DNA of 64,000 bases from Flavobacterium sp. (GTDB lineage Bacteria; Bacteroidota; Bacteroidia; Flavobacteriales; Flavobacteriaceae). Location of the stretch: contig NZ_JAIXUB010000015.1 of NCBI RefSeq assembly GCF_027484205.1, forward strand, positions 310,001-374,000, read 5' to 3'. Position numbers and translations under genes: made by a program. Numbering within the stretch: position 1 is the stretch's first letter; every line of letters starts with the position of its first letter. Shown here piece after piece: positions 1 to 9,332 of the stretch. The notes beneath the pieces are model-generated. The model did not search any database. It was not told the DNA's origin and saw only the letters and a program-made list of their open reading frames with translations.

Positions 1-1
1 A

Positions 2-514
2 GTTATTCCTGAAAAAGTGGCTGAAGCACTAAACACAAATGATATTGCAAAAGAAATTGCATCAATATATAAAGATGCACCAAATTGCCTCTATTTAGGT
101 AGAGGATACAATTTTCCTGTAGCTTTAGAAGGAGCATTAAAATTAAAAGAGATATCATACATTCATGCAGAAGGATATCCAGCTGCAGAAATGAAACATG
201 GTCCGATTGCTTTGATTGACGAAAAAATGCCAGTTGTAGTAATTGCACCAAAACAAGGTCACTATGATAAAGTGGTTAGTAACATTCAAGAAATTAAATC
301 GAGAAGTGGTAAAATTATAGCTGTAGTAACAAAAGGTGATACACAAGTAAAAGAATTAGCAGATCATGTTATAGAAATTCCAGAAACATCAGATGCTTTA
401 TCGCCACTTTTAACGACAATTCCTTTACAATTGTTGTCATACCATATTGCGGTTTTAAGAGGTTGTAATGTTGATCAACCTAGAAATTTAGCTAAATCAG
501 TGACGGTAGAATAA
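2..514 (+). CDS. glmS: Glutamine--fructose-6-phosphate aminotransferase, C-terminal part (5' truncated)
   Basis: The last 170 residues of GlmS, which makes glucosamine-6-phosphate from fructose-6-phosphate and glutamine at the start of amino-sugar and cell-wall synthesis. The visible part is the second sugar-isomerase (SIS) domain. It contains YLGRGYNFPVALEGALKLKE, then the HAEGYPAAEMKHGP stretch that binds the sugar phosphate, and it ends with the family's conserved PRNLAKSVTVE tail. The reading frame is open from base 2, so the gene begins before the window; the internal GTG at 17 is not the start. A strong terminator follows directly. The identification is secure from the C-terminal motifs alone. 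Confidence 0.97.
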   Translation, partial: VIPEKVAEALNTNDIAKEIASIYKDAPNCLYLGRGYNFPVALEGALKLKEISYIHAEGYPAAEMKHGPIALIDEKMPVVVIAPKQGHYDKVVSNIQEIKSRSGKIIAVVTKGDTQVKELADHVIEIPETSDALSPLLTTIPLQLLSYHIAVLRGCNVDQPRNLAKSVTVE

Positions 515-535
515 AATTATTTAAATTTTTAATAA

Positions 536-571
536 AACGCTAGTTAGATTTTTTCTTTCTAGCGTTTTTTT
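536..571 (+). terminator. Rho-independent terminator after glmS
   Basis: Perfect 8-bp inverted repeat AACGCTAG/CTAGCGTT with a 15-nt loop, followed by a run of seven T. It lies 22 bases after the glmS stop codon. Confidence 0.85.
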
Positions 572-804
572 ATTAAATTCATTTTTATTGTGATATATTT
601 AATAAAAATCAAAATTTATTATGTAAGCATAATATTTTTTAGTTAATATTTTGAAAATGTTAAATAAATCACAACAAAATTAAAATACAATATAAACAAC
701 AAAACACCTATTTGATTATTAAAAGTGAAATTTATTATTTGTTTTTTTAGTAATATAAAAAATATTTGTATTTTGGCTACTTAAACCAACAAAATTTAAA
801 CCTA

Positions 805-3660
805 ATGAAGATTTATTATTTTATTTTGACATTGTTTTTTTGTAGCATTTCTTTTGCACAAACCACAATTTCAGGTTCGGTAAAAGACAGTAAAAACGAA
901 CCAATTCCTGGAGCCAACATAAAAGTTGTTGGTGAATCAGACGGAACTGTCACGGATGTTGATGGAAAATTTATTTTTAAAACATCAAAAAAGGCACCTT
1001 TCAAAGTTGAAGTTTCGAGTATTGGTTACGAGGCACAAAACTTAGAAATTACTTCGAACAATCAAAAATTAGATGTTAATTTAGTTGAAGCTGATAAAGT
1101 TATTGACGAAATTGTAGTTTCTGCTTCAAGAACACCAGAGAAAGTTAAAGAATCTCCGGTTACTATTGAAAGAATGACTATTAAAGATATTAAAAAAACC
1201 GCTTCACCAACATTTTATGATGGTTTAGAAAACTTAAAAGAAGTGCATATGAATACAAGTAGTATGTCTTTTAAGTCAATAAACACTAGAGGTTTTGCCA
1301 CTGTTGCAAATACTCGTTTTATGCAATTAGTTGATGGAATGGATAATTCTTCTCCATTATTAAACTTTGTTTTAGGAAACTTAATTGGAGTTTCAGAAAT
1401 TGATGTTGCTAATGTTGAGTTATTACCTGGAGCTTCATCTGCATTATATGGTGCAAATGCGTTTAATGGTATTTTATTTATGAACAGTAAAAGTCCTTTT
1501 ACAAGTCAAGGAGTAACTGCTTATGCAAAATATGGACAAACCAGCCAAAAAGCAGCTGGAAATAATTTATATTATGACTATGGTGTTAGAGTTGCACATG
1601 CATTTACAAAACATTTTGCCGCAAAAGCAAATTTCACTTTCATGAATGGAACAGATTGGTATGCAACTGATTATGATGATTATTCAAGTCCAGGAAGAGA
1701 CAGAAGCCATCATAATTACAATGGGTTAAACGTTTATGGTGATGAAGTTTCTACAAATATTAGAGGTGTTGCAACAGGAATGTTTAATGCAGGTGTAATT
1801 AATGCTTCTCAATTAGCTGTTTTTAATTCAATTTTACCTGATTATAATGTTAGTAGAACTGGGTACAAAGAAGTTGAATTGACAGATAATAAGGTTCAAA
1901 ACTCTAAAATAGATTTCTCTTTACATTTCAAACCATGGGCTAATGATACAGAAATTATTTGGCAAAGTAAATTTGGTTTTGGAAACACTGTTTATCAAGG
2001 AGCAAATAGATATTACTTAAATGGATTTTTTATGCAACAACATAAATTAGAAGTTAAAGGTAAAAATTTCTTTGTAAGAGGATATACTACAACAGAAGAT
2101 GGTGGGAAATCATATGATATGTTGTTTACAGGAATAAACATTAACAGAGCATGGAAACCAGATTCAACTTGGTTTGGACAATATGCAGCAACTTATGTTC
2201 AATCAACATTATTAGGACAAACTCCAGAACAAGCGCATATTTCAGCTAGAAACGTAGCAGATACAGGAAGATTAATTCCGGGAACACCTGCTTTTGCATC
2301 TGCTTTTAATTCAGTAACTAGTAATCCAGATGTTTTAACAGGTTCTAAACTTCAGGATAATTCTAAAATTTGGCATTCTGATGCAAATTATAATTTCAGA
2401 GATTTAATAAAATTTGCAGAAATTCAAGTTGGAGGTTCATATAGATTATACGAGTTAAACTCAGGTGGAAGAATTTATACCGATGCTAATAGCCAAATCA
2501 ACTATACTGACTATGGTGCATACACACAACTACAAAAGAAATTCATGGATGACAGATTGAAGTTTACTGGATCTGTAAGATATGATAAATCTAAAAACTT
2601 TGATGGAAACGTTTCACCAAGAGTTTCATTCGTATACTCTGCTGGTGAACAAAAAAATCACAACTTCAGAGCTTCATTCCAAACTGGATTTAGAAACCCA
2701 ACTACTCAAGATCAATACATTGGATTCAATGTAGGAACAGCAGTACTTTTAGGTTCAGCTCCAGACAACTTAACTAGATATTCAGAAACACTACCTGTTT
2801 CATTAAATGGTCAACCTTTTGCAGGATCGTCAACAGTTACTATTAATGGTTTAAATGCTTATCAAAACTCATACACTGCTAGTTCAGCTGCTGCTTTTGG
2901 AGCTGCGGTTATTGCTGGAGGTTCAAATGCTGCTGCAATTGTAGCTGCATCATCTCTTCTTGATAGAACAGATGTTGATTATGTAAAACCTGAAATTGTA
3001 AAAGCTTTTGAATTAGGATACAGAGGACAAATAAAAGACTTCTCTTATGATATCAATGGTTATTATAATATTTACAATGATTTCATTGGAAACTTAACTG
3101 TTGTTGCGCCATTATATGGAGTTGCTACTGATGGTGGTGGAGACTTTACACCATTAAATCCTGCTTTCCAATCTGCTTTTGCTTTGACTCAAGGTGATAG
3201 AAGAGCATTCCAATTATACACAAATACTGATGTTGAAATTAAATCATTAGGTTTTGGTGTTGGTATGTCTAAAAAAATAGCTAAAAACTTTGAAATTGGA
3301 GCTAATTATAACTATGCACAATTTGATTTTGACCAAGCTAAAGATCCAAGTTTTGAAGCTGGGTTTAATACTCCAAAACATAGAGTTAAAGGAACAATCA
3401 GTAATGATAAATTGTTTAAAAACTTTGGTTTCAATGTAAGCGCAAGATGGAATAGCGAATATTTATACCAAGCATCTTTTGCTGATGGAATGATTGATGC
3501 TGCTACAGTAGTAGATGCACAATTAAGCTATGGAATGCCTAAATTGAAATCAACATTCAAAATAGGAGCAACAAATATTGGAGGAAAAGAATATAGACAA
3601 ATCGTAGGTGCTGGAGCAATCGGATCTCAATATTTTGCTTCTTGGACAATCAACCCATAA
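805..3660 (+). CDS. TonB-dependent outer-membrane receptor with carboxypeptidase-like regulatory domain
   Basis: 951 residues. A signal peptide (MKIYYFILTLFFCSISFAQ) comes first, then a beta-sandwich regulatory domain (about 20-110, SGSVKDSKNEPIPGANIKVV), a TonB-box-like DEIVVSASR near 118, a plug domain (about 130-240, with VELLPGASSALYGANAFNGI) and a long beta-barrel ending in the aromatic-rich FASWTINP. It should import a ligand across the outer membrane using TonB energy. The ATG at 805 was chosen over the upstream in-frame ATG at 766 because it starts the signal peptide. It is followed after 27 bases by an SGNH lipoprotein gene and not by SusD, so the substrate is not predicted to be a classical SusCD glycan. 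I cannot name the ligand. Confidence 0.9.
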   Translation: MKIYYFILTLFFCSISFAQTTISGSVKDSKNEPIPGANIKVVGESDGTVTDVDGKFIFKTSKKAPFKVEVSSIGYEAQNLEITSNNQKLDVNLVEADKVIDEIVVSASRTPEKVKESPVTIERMTIKDIKKTASPTFYDGLENLKEVHMNTSSMSFKSINTRGFATVANTRFMQLVDGMDNSSPLLNFVLGNLIGVSEIDVANVELLPGASSALYGANAFNGILFMNSKSPFTSQGVTAYAKYGQTSQKAAGNNLYYDYGVRVAHAFTKHFAAKANFTFMNGTDWYATDYDDYSSPGRDRSHHNYNGLNVYGDEVSTNIRGVATGMFNAGVINASQLAVFNSILPDYNVSRTGYKEVELTDNKVQNSKIDFSLHFKPWANDTEIIWQSKFGFGNTVYQGANRYYLNGFFMQQHKLEVKGKNFFVRGYTTTEDGGKSYDMLFTGININRAWKPDSTWFGQYAATYVQSTLLGQTPEQAHISARNVADTGRLIPGTPAFASAFNSVTSNPDVLTGSKLQDNSKIWHSDANYNFRDLIKFAEIQVGGSYRLYELNSGGRIYTDANSQINYTDYGAYTQLQKKFMDDRLKFTGSVRYDKSKNFDGNVSPRVSFVYSAGEQKNHNFRASFQTGFRNPTTQDQYIGFNVGTAVLLGSAPDNLTRYSETLPVSLNGQPFAGSSTVTINGLNAYQNSYTASSAAAFGAAVIAGGSNAAAIVAASSLLDRTDVDYVKPEIVKAFELGYRGQIKDFSYDINGYYNIYNDFIGNLTVVAPLYGVATDGGGDFTPLNPAFQSAFALTQGDRRAFQLYTNTDVEIKSLGFGVGMSKKIAKNFEIGANYNYAQFDFDQAKDPSFEAGFNTPKHRVKGTISNDKLFKNFGFNVSARWNSEYLYQASFADGMIDAATVVDAQLSYGMPKLKSTFKIGATNIGGKEYRQIVGAGAIGSQYFASWTINP

Positions 3661-3687
3661 ACCAATAATAAATAAATTTAAAATATC

Positions 3688-5157
3688 ATGATAAAAAATT
3701 TCAAATGGCTATTCTTGGTTTCTTTAACCTTTATAGCTTGTACTAGTGATGATGAAAATACAGTTGTAAATAATACTTCTGATGGTTTGCCATTGACAGC
3801 AGGTTCAGCTGATTTTTCAAAATATGTTTCTCTTGGAAATTCTTTAACTGCCGGATTTAGTGATGGTGCTTTGTTTGTTGAAGGACAAAGTAACTCTTAC
3901 CCTAAACTTCTTGCGGATCAATTTTCTTTAGTAGGTGGTGGCGAGTTCAGGCTACCTTTAATGGATGATAATTTTGGAGGACTACTCTTAGGAGGATTAC
4001 AAGTTCAACCAAAAAGATTATATTTCAACGGTACAGGTCCAGTACAAGTTCCAGGTGCATCAACAACAGATATTTCAAATATTTTAACTGGACCTTTTAA
4101 TAATATGGGTGTTCCAGGAGCAAAAAGTTATCATTTATTAGCTCCTAATTATGGTAATATTGCTGGTGTCGCTTCAGGACAAGCAAATCCATATTTTGTT
4201 CGTTTTGCTTCATCTCCTTCAACTACAGTTCTTGCTGACGCAACTGCACAAAATGCTACTTTCTTTTCTCTATGGATTGGAAATAATGATGTCTTATCTT
4301 ATGCGCTTTCAGGTGGAACAGGAACTAATCAAACAGGAAATTTAAATCCTGCAACTTATGGAGCAAATGATATTACTGACCCAAATGTTTTTGCAAACGT
4401 TTACTCAACATTAGTAAATGGATTAACTGCAAATGGAGCTAAAGGAGTTGTTGCTAATTTGCCTTATGTTAATACAATTCCTTATTTTACCACAGTTCCA
4501 TACAATGCAGTGCCTCTAAATTCTGCTCAAGTTGCAGCATTAAATTCAGGATACACGGCTTACAATAATGGTTTGCTGTTTGCTGCAAGTAACGGTTTGA
4601 TTTCATCTGATGAAGTAGCAAGAAGAACTATTAATTTTGCTGTAGGTCAAAACCCTGTTGTAATTGTTGATAGTTATTTGACTAATTTATCAGGTTATGG
4701 AATTCCGTCTTATAGACAAGCTACTGCTCAAGATTATATATTATTACTTTCAGGAGGTGTTAGCGCTCAAGCTCATTTAGCTGCAGGAAACGGAACGCAA
4801 TTTCCACTAGCAGATAACTGGGTTTTATCAAAAGGTGAAGTGGCTGAATTAAAAACAGCAACTGATGCATACAATGCAGCTATTCAATCAATTGCTTCAT
4901 CGAGTAATTTAGCTTTTGTTGATGCAAATGCAGTTTTAAATCAAGTTGCAAATGGAGGAGTATCAGGAAATGGATTCAATGTTACTTCTACATATGTTAC
5001 TGGTGGAGGATTTTCTCTTGATGGAATTCATCCAAGTCCAAGAGGATATGCTTTAATTGCTAACAAATTTTTAGAAGCTATAAATGCTAAATATGGATCA
5101 AATTTTAAAGGTGTTGATTTAGGTGATTTTAGAATTCTTTATCCAGCTTCTCTTTAA
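3688..5157 (+). CDS. SGNH/GDSL-family hydrolase lipoprotein
   Basis: 489 residues. A lipoprotein signal ends in the lipobox FIAC (Cys18), which implies lipid anchoring to the outer membrane. SGNH blocks are visible: VSLGNSLTAGFSDG with nucleophile Ser52, WIGNNDV with the block III Asn-Asp near 199-201, and DGIHPSPRGYALIANKF with Asp445 and His448. The protein should be an esterase or lipase-like enzyme. It lies 27 bases after the TonB receptor and shares its terminator, so the two are probably one operon in which the lipoprotein processes or delivers the receptor's ligand; that is an inference. At 489 residues it is longer than minimal SGNH enzymes, with a large insert between blocks I and III. 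Confidence 0.85.
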   Translation: MIKNFKWLFLVSLTFIACTSDDENTVVNNTSDGLPLTAGSADFSKYVSLGNSLTAGFSDGALFVEGQSNSYPKLLADQFSLVGGGEFRLPLMDDNFGGLLLGGLQVQPKRLYFNGTGPVQVPGASTTDISNILTGPFNNMGVPGAKSYHLLAPNYGNIAGVASGQANPYFVRFASSPSTTVLADATAQNATFFSLWIGNNDVLSYALSGGTGTNQTGNLNPATYGANDITDPNVFANVYSTLVNGLTANGAKGVVANLPYVNTIPYFTTVPYNAVPLNSAQVAALNSGYTAYNNGLLFAASNGLISSDEVARRTINFAVGQNPVVIVDSYLTNLSGYGIPSYRQATAQDYILLLSGGVSAQAHLAAGNGTQFPLADNWVLSKGEVAELKTATDAYNAAIQSIASSSNLAFVDANAVLNQVANGGVSGNGFNVTSTYVTGGGFSLDGIHPSPRGYALIANKFLEAINAKYGSNFKGVDLGDFRILYPASL

Positions 5158-5181
5158 AATAGATTACAATATACATTCAAT

Positions 5182-5210
5182 AAACCACTGATTTTTGTCA
5201 GTGGTTTTTT
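5182..5210 (+). terminator. Terminator after the receptor/SGNH operon
   Basis: Perfect 10-bp stem AAACCACTGA/TCAGTGGTTT with a 6-nt loop, followed by T runs. It separates this operon from atpD. Confidence 0.88.
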
Positions 5211-5291
5211 ATTTTTCTAAAAAATTATTGATATTTGAGTTGTATCATTACTATAAAATTAAAAATATCAATAAAAAATAGCTTTTTGCTA

Positions 5292-5321
5292 TTGATTTTC
5301 TATTTAGAAAAATTATCTTTG
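5292..5321 (+). promoter_or_regulatory. Flavobacterial promoter for atpD-atpC
   Basis: TTG at 5292-5294 and TATCTTTG at 5314-5321 are separated by 19 bases, an exact match to the flavobacterial TTG/TANNTTTG consensus. The atpD start lies 61 bases downstream. Confidence 0.8.
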
Positions 5322-5379
5322 CACTCTGAAAAAAGGATATATTTTTTCATTTCTAAAACGCTATTAAATAAATACATAA

Positions 5380-6894
<1,515 letters not shown>

Positions 6895-6903
6895 TAAAAG
6901 CTG

Positions 6904-6964
6904 GAAGTCAGAAGAATGAAGTCAGAAGTAAAATTCTCATCTTCCATCTTTCATCTTCCATCTT
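6904..6964. repeat. Short tandem repeats in the atpD-atpC spacer
   Basis: Two copies of GAAGTCAGAAG (6904-6914, 6918-6928) are followed by a perfect tandem pair of the 14-mer TCATCTTCCATCTT (6937-6950, 6951-6964). The purine-rich and pyrimidine-rich blocks are partly complementary and could fold together. A longer in-frame start upstream of atpC would translate this repeat, which argues against using that start. Confidence 0.7.
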
Positions 6965-6978
6965 CTAACTCAAAAAAT

Positions 6979-7260
6979 ATGATTTTAGAAATAGTATCAC
7001 CAGAAGCTACATTATTCAAAGGAGAAGTTACTTCGGTTTCTTTGCCAGGTATAGATGGTTCTTTTCAAATATTGAACAATCACGCTCCAATAGTTTCTAT
7101 TTTAAAACAAGGAACAGTAAAAGTTACTGCAACAAGTTTTAAATTTGATAAAGAAGTAGAAAATAAATTTACAAAAGTAAACGATCAAAACTACACTCTT
7201 GATATCACATCAGGAACTATTGAAATGAAAGACAATAAAGTAATTGTTTTAGCCGACTAA
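6979..7260 (+). CDS. atpC: F0F1 ATP synthase subunit epsilon, short form
   Basis: 93 residues. It starts MILEIVSPEATLFKGEVTSVSLPG and contains the NHAPIVSILKQGTV core, the N-terminal beta-sandwich that sits on the gamma subunit and couples F1 to the c-ring. The usual C-terminal pair of inhibitory helices (about 45 residues in the E. coli type) is missing; the reading frame ends after the sandwich. Truncated epsilon subunits are known in some Bacteroidetes, so this may be normal for the lineage and would imply no epsilon-type inhibition of ATP hydrolysis. The start at 6979 is preferred because the upstream ATG at 6916 lies in a repeat spacer. Confidence 0.93.
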   Translation: MILEIVSPEATLFKGEVTSVSLPGIDGSFQILNNHAPIVSILKQGTVKVTATSFKFDKEVENKFTKVNDQNYTLDITSGTIEMKDNKVIVLAD

Positions 7261-7281
7261 GACAATTCAAAATAAAGTAAG

Positions 7282-7311
7282 AAAGCCAAGCATTATTGTT
7301 TGGCTTTTTTT
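7282..7311 (+). terminator. Terminator after atpC
   Basis: Stem AAAGCCAA/TTGGCTTT with a 10-nt loop and a run of T. Its T tract runs straight into the bioF -7 box at 7311. Confidence 0.85.
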
Positions 7312-7318
7312 ATTTTTG
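7311..7318 (+). promoter_or_regulatory. -7 promoter box of bioF
   Basis: TATTTTTG matches TANNTTTG exactly and lies only 4 bases before the bioF ATG, abutting the atpC terminator. The spacing predicts a transcript starting at or near the start codon. No well-spaced TTG was found upstream, so this is a half-supported promoter. Confidence 0.55.
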
Positions 7319-7322
7319 AATT

Positions 7323-8522
7323 ATGAAAAATTTCCCAAAATCATTATCTCAAAAACTACAACATCGTGAGCAAAACAATGCTTTACGAAAATTACCAGTT
7401 TCTAATAATTTAATTGATTTTGCCTCGAATGATTATCTTGGGTTTGCAAATTCTGAGGAAATTTTCAATCAAACACATCAGTATCTATTAGAAAACTACA
7501 TTAAAATAAACGGTGCAACTGGTTCACGATTAATCTCAGGGAATCATAATTTGTACCAAATCACAGAAGATTTTATTGCTGATTTCCATCAATCTGAAAC
7601 AGCATTAATTTTCAATTCGGGTTACGATGCCAATGTTGGATTTTTTAGTTCGGTGCCACAACGAAATGATATCATTCTTTATGACGAATTATGTCATGCA
7701 TCTATCCGCGACGGAATTCAAATGAGTAACGCAAAATCATATAAATTCCAGCATAATGATTTTGAAGATTTAGAAAATTTAATCTTAAAACAAAAGTCAA
7801 TTCAAAAAAACAATTGTCAGACTGTCCCAAAACTTCGGGAGTTCGAAGTCCTTTCAATTGAGATTTATATCGTTACGGAAAGCGTCTTCTCCATGGATGG
7901 CGATTCTCCAAATGTGGAAGAATTAATAAACCTTTGCGAAAAATATAATTGTTATTTGGTTATTGACGAAGCACATGCATTAGGTGTTTTTGGAGATTCA
8001 GGCGAAGGATTAATTCAATATCAAGGATTGCAGAATAAAGTTTTTGCTAGAATCATAACTTTCGGAAAAGGGTTAGGTTGTCACGGCGCAGCTATTTTGG
8101 GAAGTAATGAATTGAAAAACTATTTAATAAATTTTGCACGAAGTTTTATCTACACAACAGGACTTTCGCCTCATTCAGTTGCCACAATTTTGATTGCTTA
8201 TCAGTATTTAAAATCTGAAAAAGAAGCGATTCAAAAACTTAAAAACAACATTCAATTTTTCAATCGAGAAAAACTTCAAATGGGTTTGAAACCAATGTTT
8301 GTTTATAGTAAATCAGCCATTCAATGCGCCATAATTCCAGGAAATGAAAAGGTAAAATCTATAGCAAGTCAATTGCAAGAAAATGGATTTGATGTAAAAG
8401 CTATTCTTTCACCAACCGTTCCTGAAGGTCAAGAACGGCTTCGTTTTTGTTTACATTCCTACAATTCTCAAAAAGAAATCTCAGAAGTATTGCAACAACT
8501 TTCTTTATCTGTTTTTAAATAA
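7323..8522 (+). CDS. bioF: 8-amino-7-oxononanoate synthase (biotin synthesis)
   Basis: 399 residues, a PLP-dependent alpha-oxoamine synthase. It condenses pimeloyl-CoA/ACP with alanine, the first committed ring-forming step of biotin synthesis. Motifs include the N-terminal DFASNDYLGF, NGATGSRLISGNH, SGYDANVGFFSS, DELCHASIRDG, VTESVFSMDGD, VIDEAHALGVFG, and the PLP lysine Lys249 in TFGKGLGCHGA. Residues about 165-178 are an insertion relative to the family. They are encoded by a palindromic repeat (7816-7850) that keeps the frame open. First gene of bioF-bioD-bioA-KAS. The start is fixed by the nearby promoter box. Confidence 0.95.
   Translation: MKNFPKSLSQKLQHREQNNALRKLPVSNNLIDFASNDYLGFANSEEIFNQTHQYLLENYIKINGATGSRLISGNHNLYQITEDFIADFHQSETALIFNSGYDANVGFFSSVPQRNDIILYDELCHASIRDGIQMSNAKSYKFQHNDFEDLENLILKQKSIQKNNCQTVPKLREFEVLSIEIYIVTESVFSMDGDSPNVEELINLCEKYNCYLVIDEAHALGVFGDSGEGLIQYQGLQNKVFARIITFGKGLGCHGAAILGSNELKNYLINFARSFIYTTGLSPHSVATILIAYQYLKSEKEAIQKLKNNIQFFNREKLQMGLKPMFVYSKSAIQCAIIPGNEKVKSIASQLQENGFDVKAILSPTVPEGQERLRFCLHSYNSQKEISEVLQQLSLSVFK
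7816..7850. repeat. Palindromic repeat inserted in frame inside bioF
   Basis: The stretch reads GTCAGACTG, then TCCCAAAACTTCGGGA (an imperfect hairpin), then GTTCGAAGTC. The outer GACT/AGTC and inner TCCC/GGGA arms make a nested palindrome. A related TCCCGAAACTTCGGGG palindrome lies upstream of lepA at 48438-48453. It adds about 14 residues to BioF without breaking the frame. Confidence 0.65.
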
Positions 8523-8534
8523 TATAAAGTTAAA

Positions 8535-8578
8535 ATCTTTGTGAATTTCGCGCTTTCTTTGCGAACTTTGCGTTTAAA
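8535..8578. repeat. TTTGCGAACTTTGCG-type intergenic repeat
   Basis: The bioF-bioD spacer contains CTTTGTGAATTTCGCG followed by TTTGCGAACTTTGCG. The core GCGAACTTTGC (8561-8571) recurs at 10934-10944, and its first ten bases again at 10955-10964, upstream of the beta-ketoacyl synthase gene. Confidence 0.6.
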
Positions 8579-8586
8579 TTAAAGTC

Positions 8587-9219
8587 ATGAAACTATTCAT
8601 CACAGGAATCGGCACCGATGTAGGAAAAACTATTACATCAGCCATTGTAACCCAAGCATTAGAAGCAGATTATTGGAAGCCTATCCAAGCAGGAGATTTA
8701 GACAATTCTGATAGTCACAAAATTCAACGTTATATTTGTAGTGATAAAACCGTCATTCACGAAAATAGCTATAAATTAAAGACACCAGCGAGTCCACATT
8801 TAGCAGCAGCAATTGACGGAATTACAATCGATTTAAAAAAAATCATTGAACCATCCTTCGACAACGCTCTGGAAGCAAATCATCTTATTATAGAAGGCGC
8901 AGGTGGATTATTAGTTCCATTAAATGACAACGATACCATTATTGATTTAATTCAACCCGATTACAAAATAATATTGGTTTCACGCCATTATCTTGGAAGT
9001 ATAAATCATACATTATTGTCTTTTGAAGCTTTAAAAAGTAGAAATTTAAATGTAGCAGGAATCATTTTTTCAGGCAATGAAAATAAAGCTACTGAAGAAA
9101 TTATTCTCAATAAAACCAAAGCCAAATTTATAGGAAGAATTGATGACGAACCTTATTTCGACCAAAATGTAATCCAATATTACGCTGACAAGTTTCGTGA
9201 AAACCTTCTAAATTTGTAA
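8587..9219 (+). CDS. bioD: Dethiobiotin synthetase
   Basis: 210 residues. It closes the ureido ring of dethiobiotin from diaminopelargonate, CO2 and ATP. The N-terminal P-loop GTDVGKT is at 9-15, the substrate loop YWKPIQAGD follows near 31-39, and the family motif EGAGGLLVPL is near 103-112. The length is normal for the family. It follows bioF by 64 bases and precedes bioA, the usual partner reaction order. The spacer before it is made of a dispersed repeat, so no ribosome-binding site can be judged. Confidence 0.96.
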   Translation: MKLFITGIGTDVGKTITSAIVTQALEADYWKPIQAGDLDNSDSHKIQRYICSDKTVIHENSYKLKTPASPHLAAAIDGITIDLKKIIEPSFDNALEANHLIIEGAGGLLVPLNDNDTIIDLIQPDYKIILVSRHYLGSINHTLLSFEALKSRNLNVAGIIFSGNENKATEEIILNKTKAKFIGRIDDEPYFDQNVIQYYADKFRENLLNL

Positions 9220-9263
9220 TCAAGAAGAGCAAAGAAACAAGAAGAAAGATTAATTACTTAACG

Positions 9264-9271
9264 TATCTTTG
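9264..9271 (+). promoter_or_regulatory. Possible internal promoter -7 box before bioA
   Basis: TATCTTTG matches TANNTTTG and lies 61 bases before the bioA start. No TTG occurs at the expected distance, so support is partial. Confidence 0.35.
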
Positions 9272-9332
9272 TTGTTGTAATTTGAAAGAACATTAGTCTT
9301 TTTTCTTGTTTCTTTCCTCTATTATCAAAAAA

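Noticed and set aside
6916-6978. Longer start for atpC giving 21 extra residues
   Set aside because: The extension translates tandem repeats (SSSIFHLPSSNSK-like) and no epsilon subunit has it; the ATG at 6979 begins the conserved fold.
7816-7850. Possible frameshift or pseudogene in bioF at the repeat
   Set aside because: The frame is continuous and all catalytic motifs on both sides are intact, so it is an in-frame insertion.
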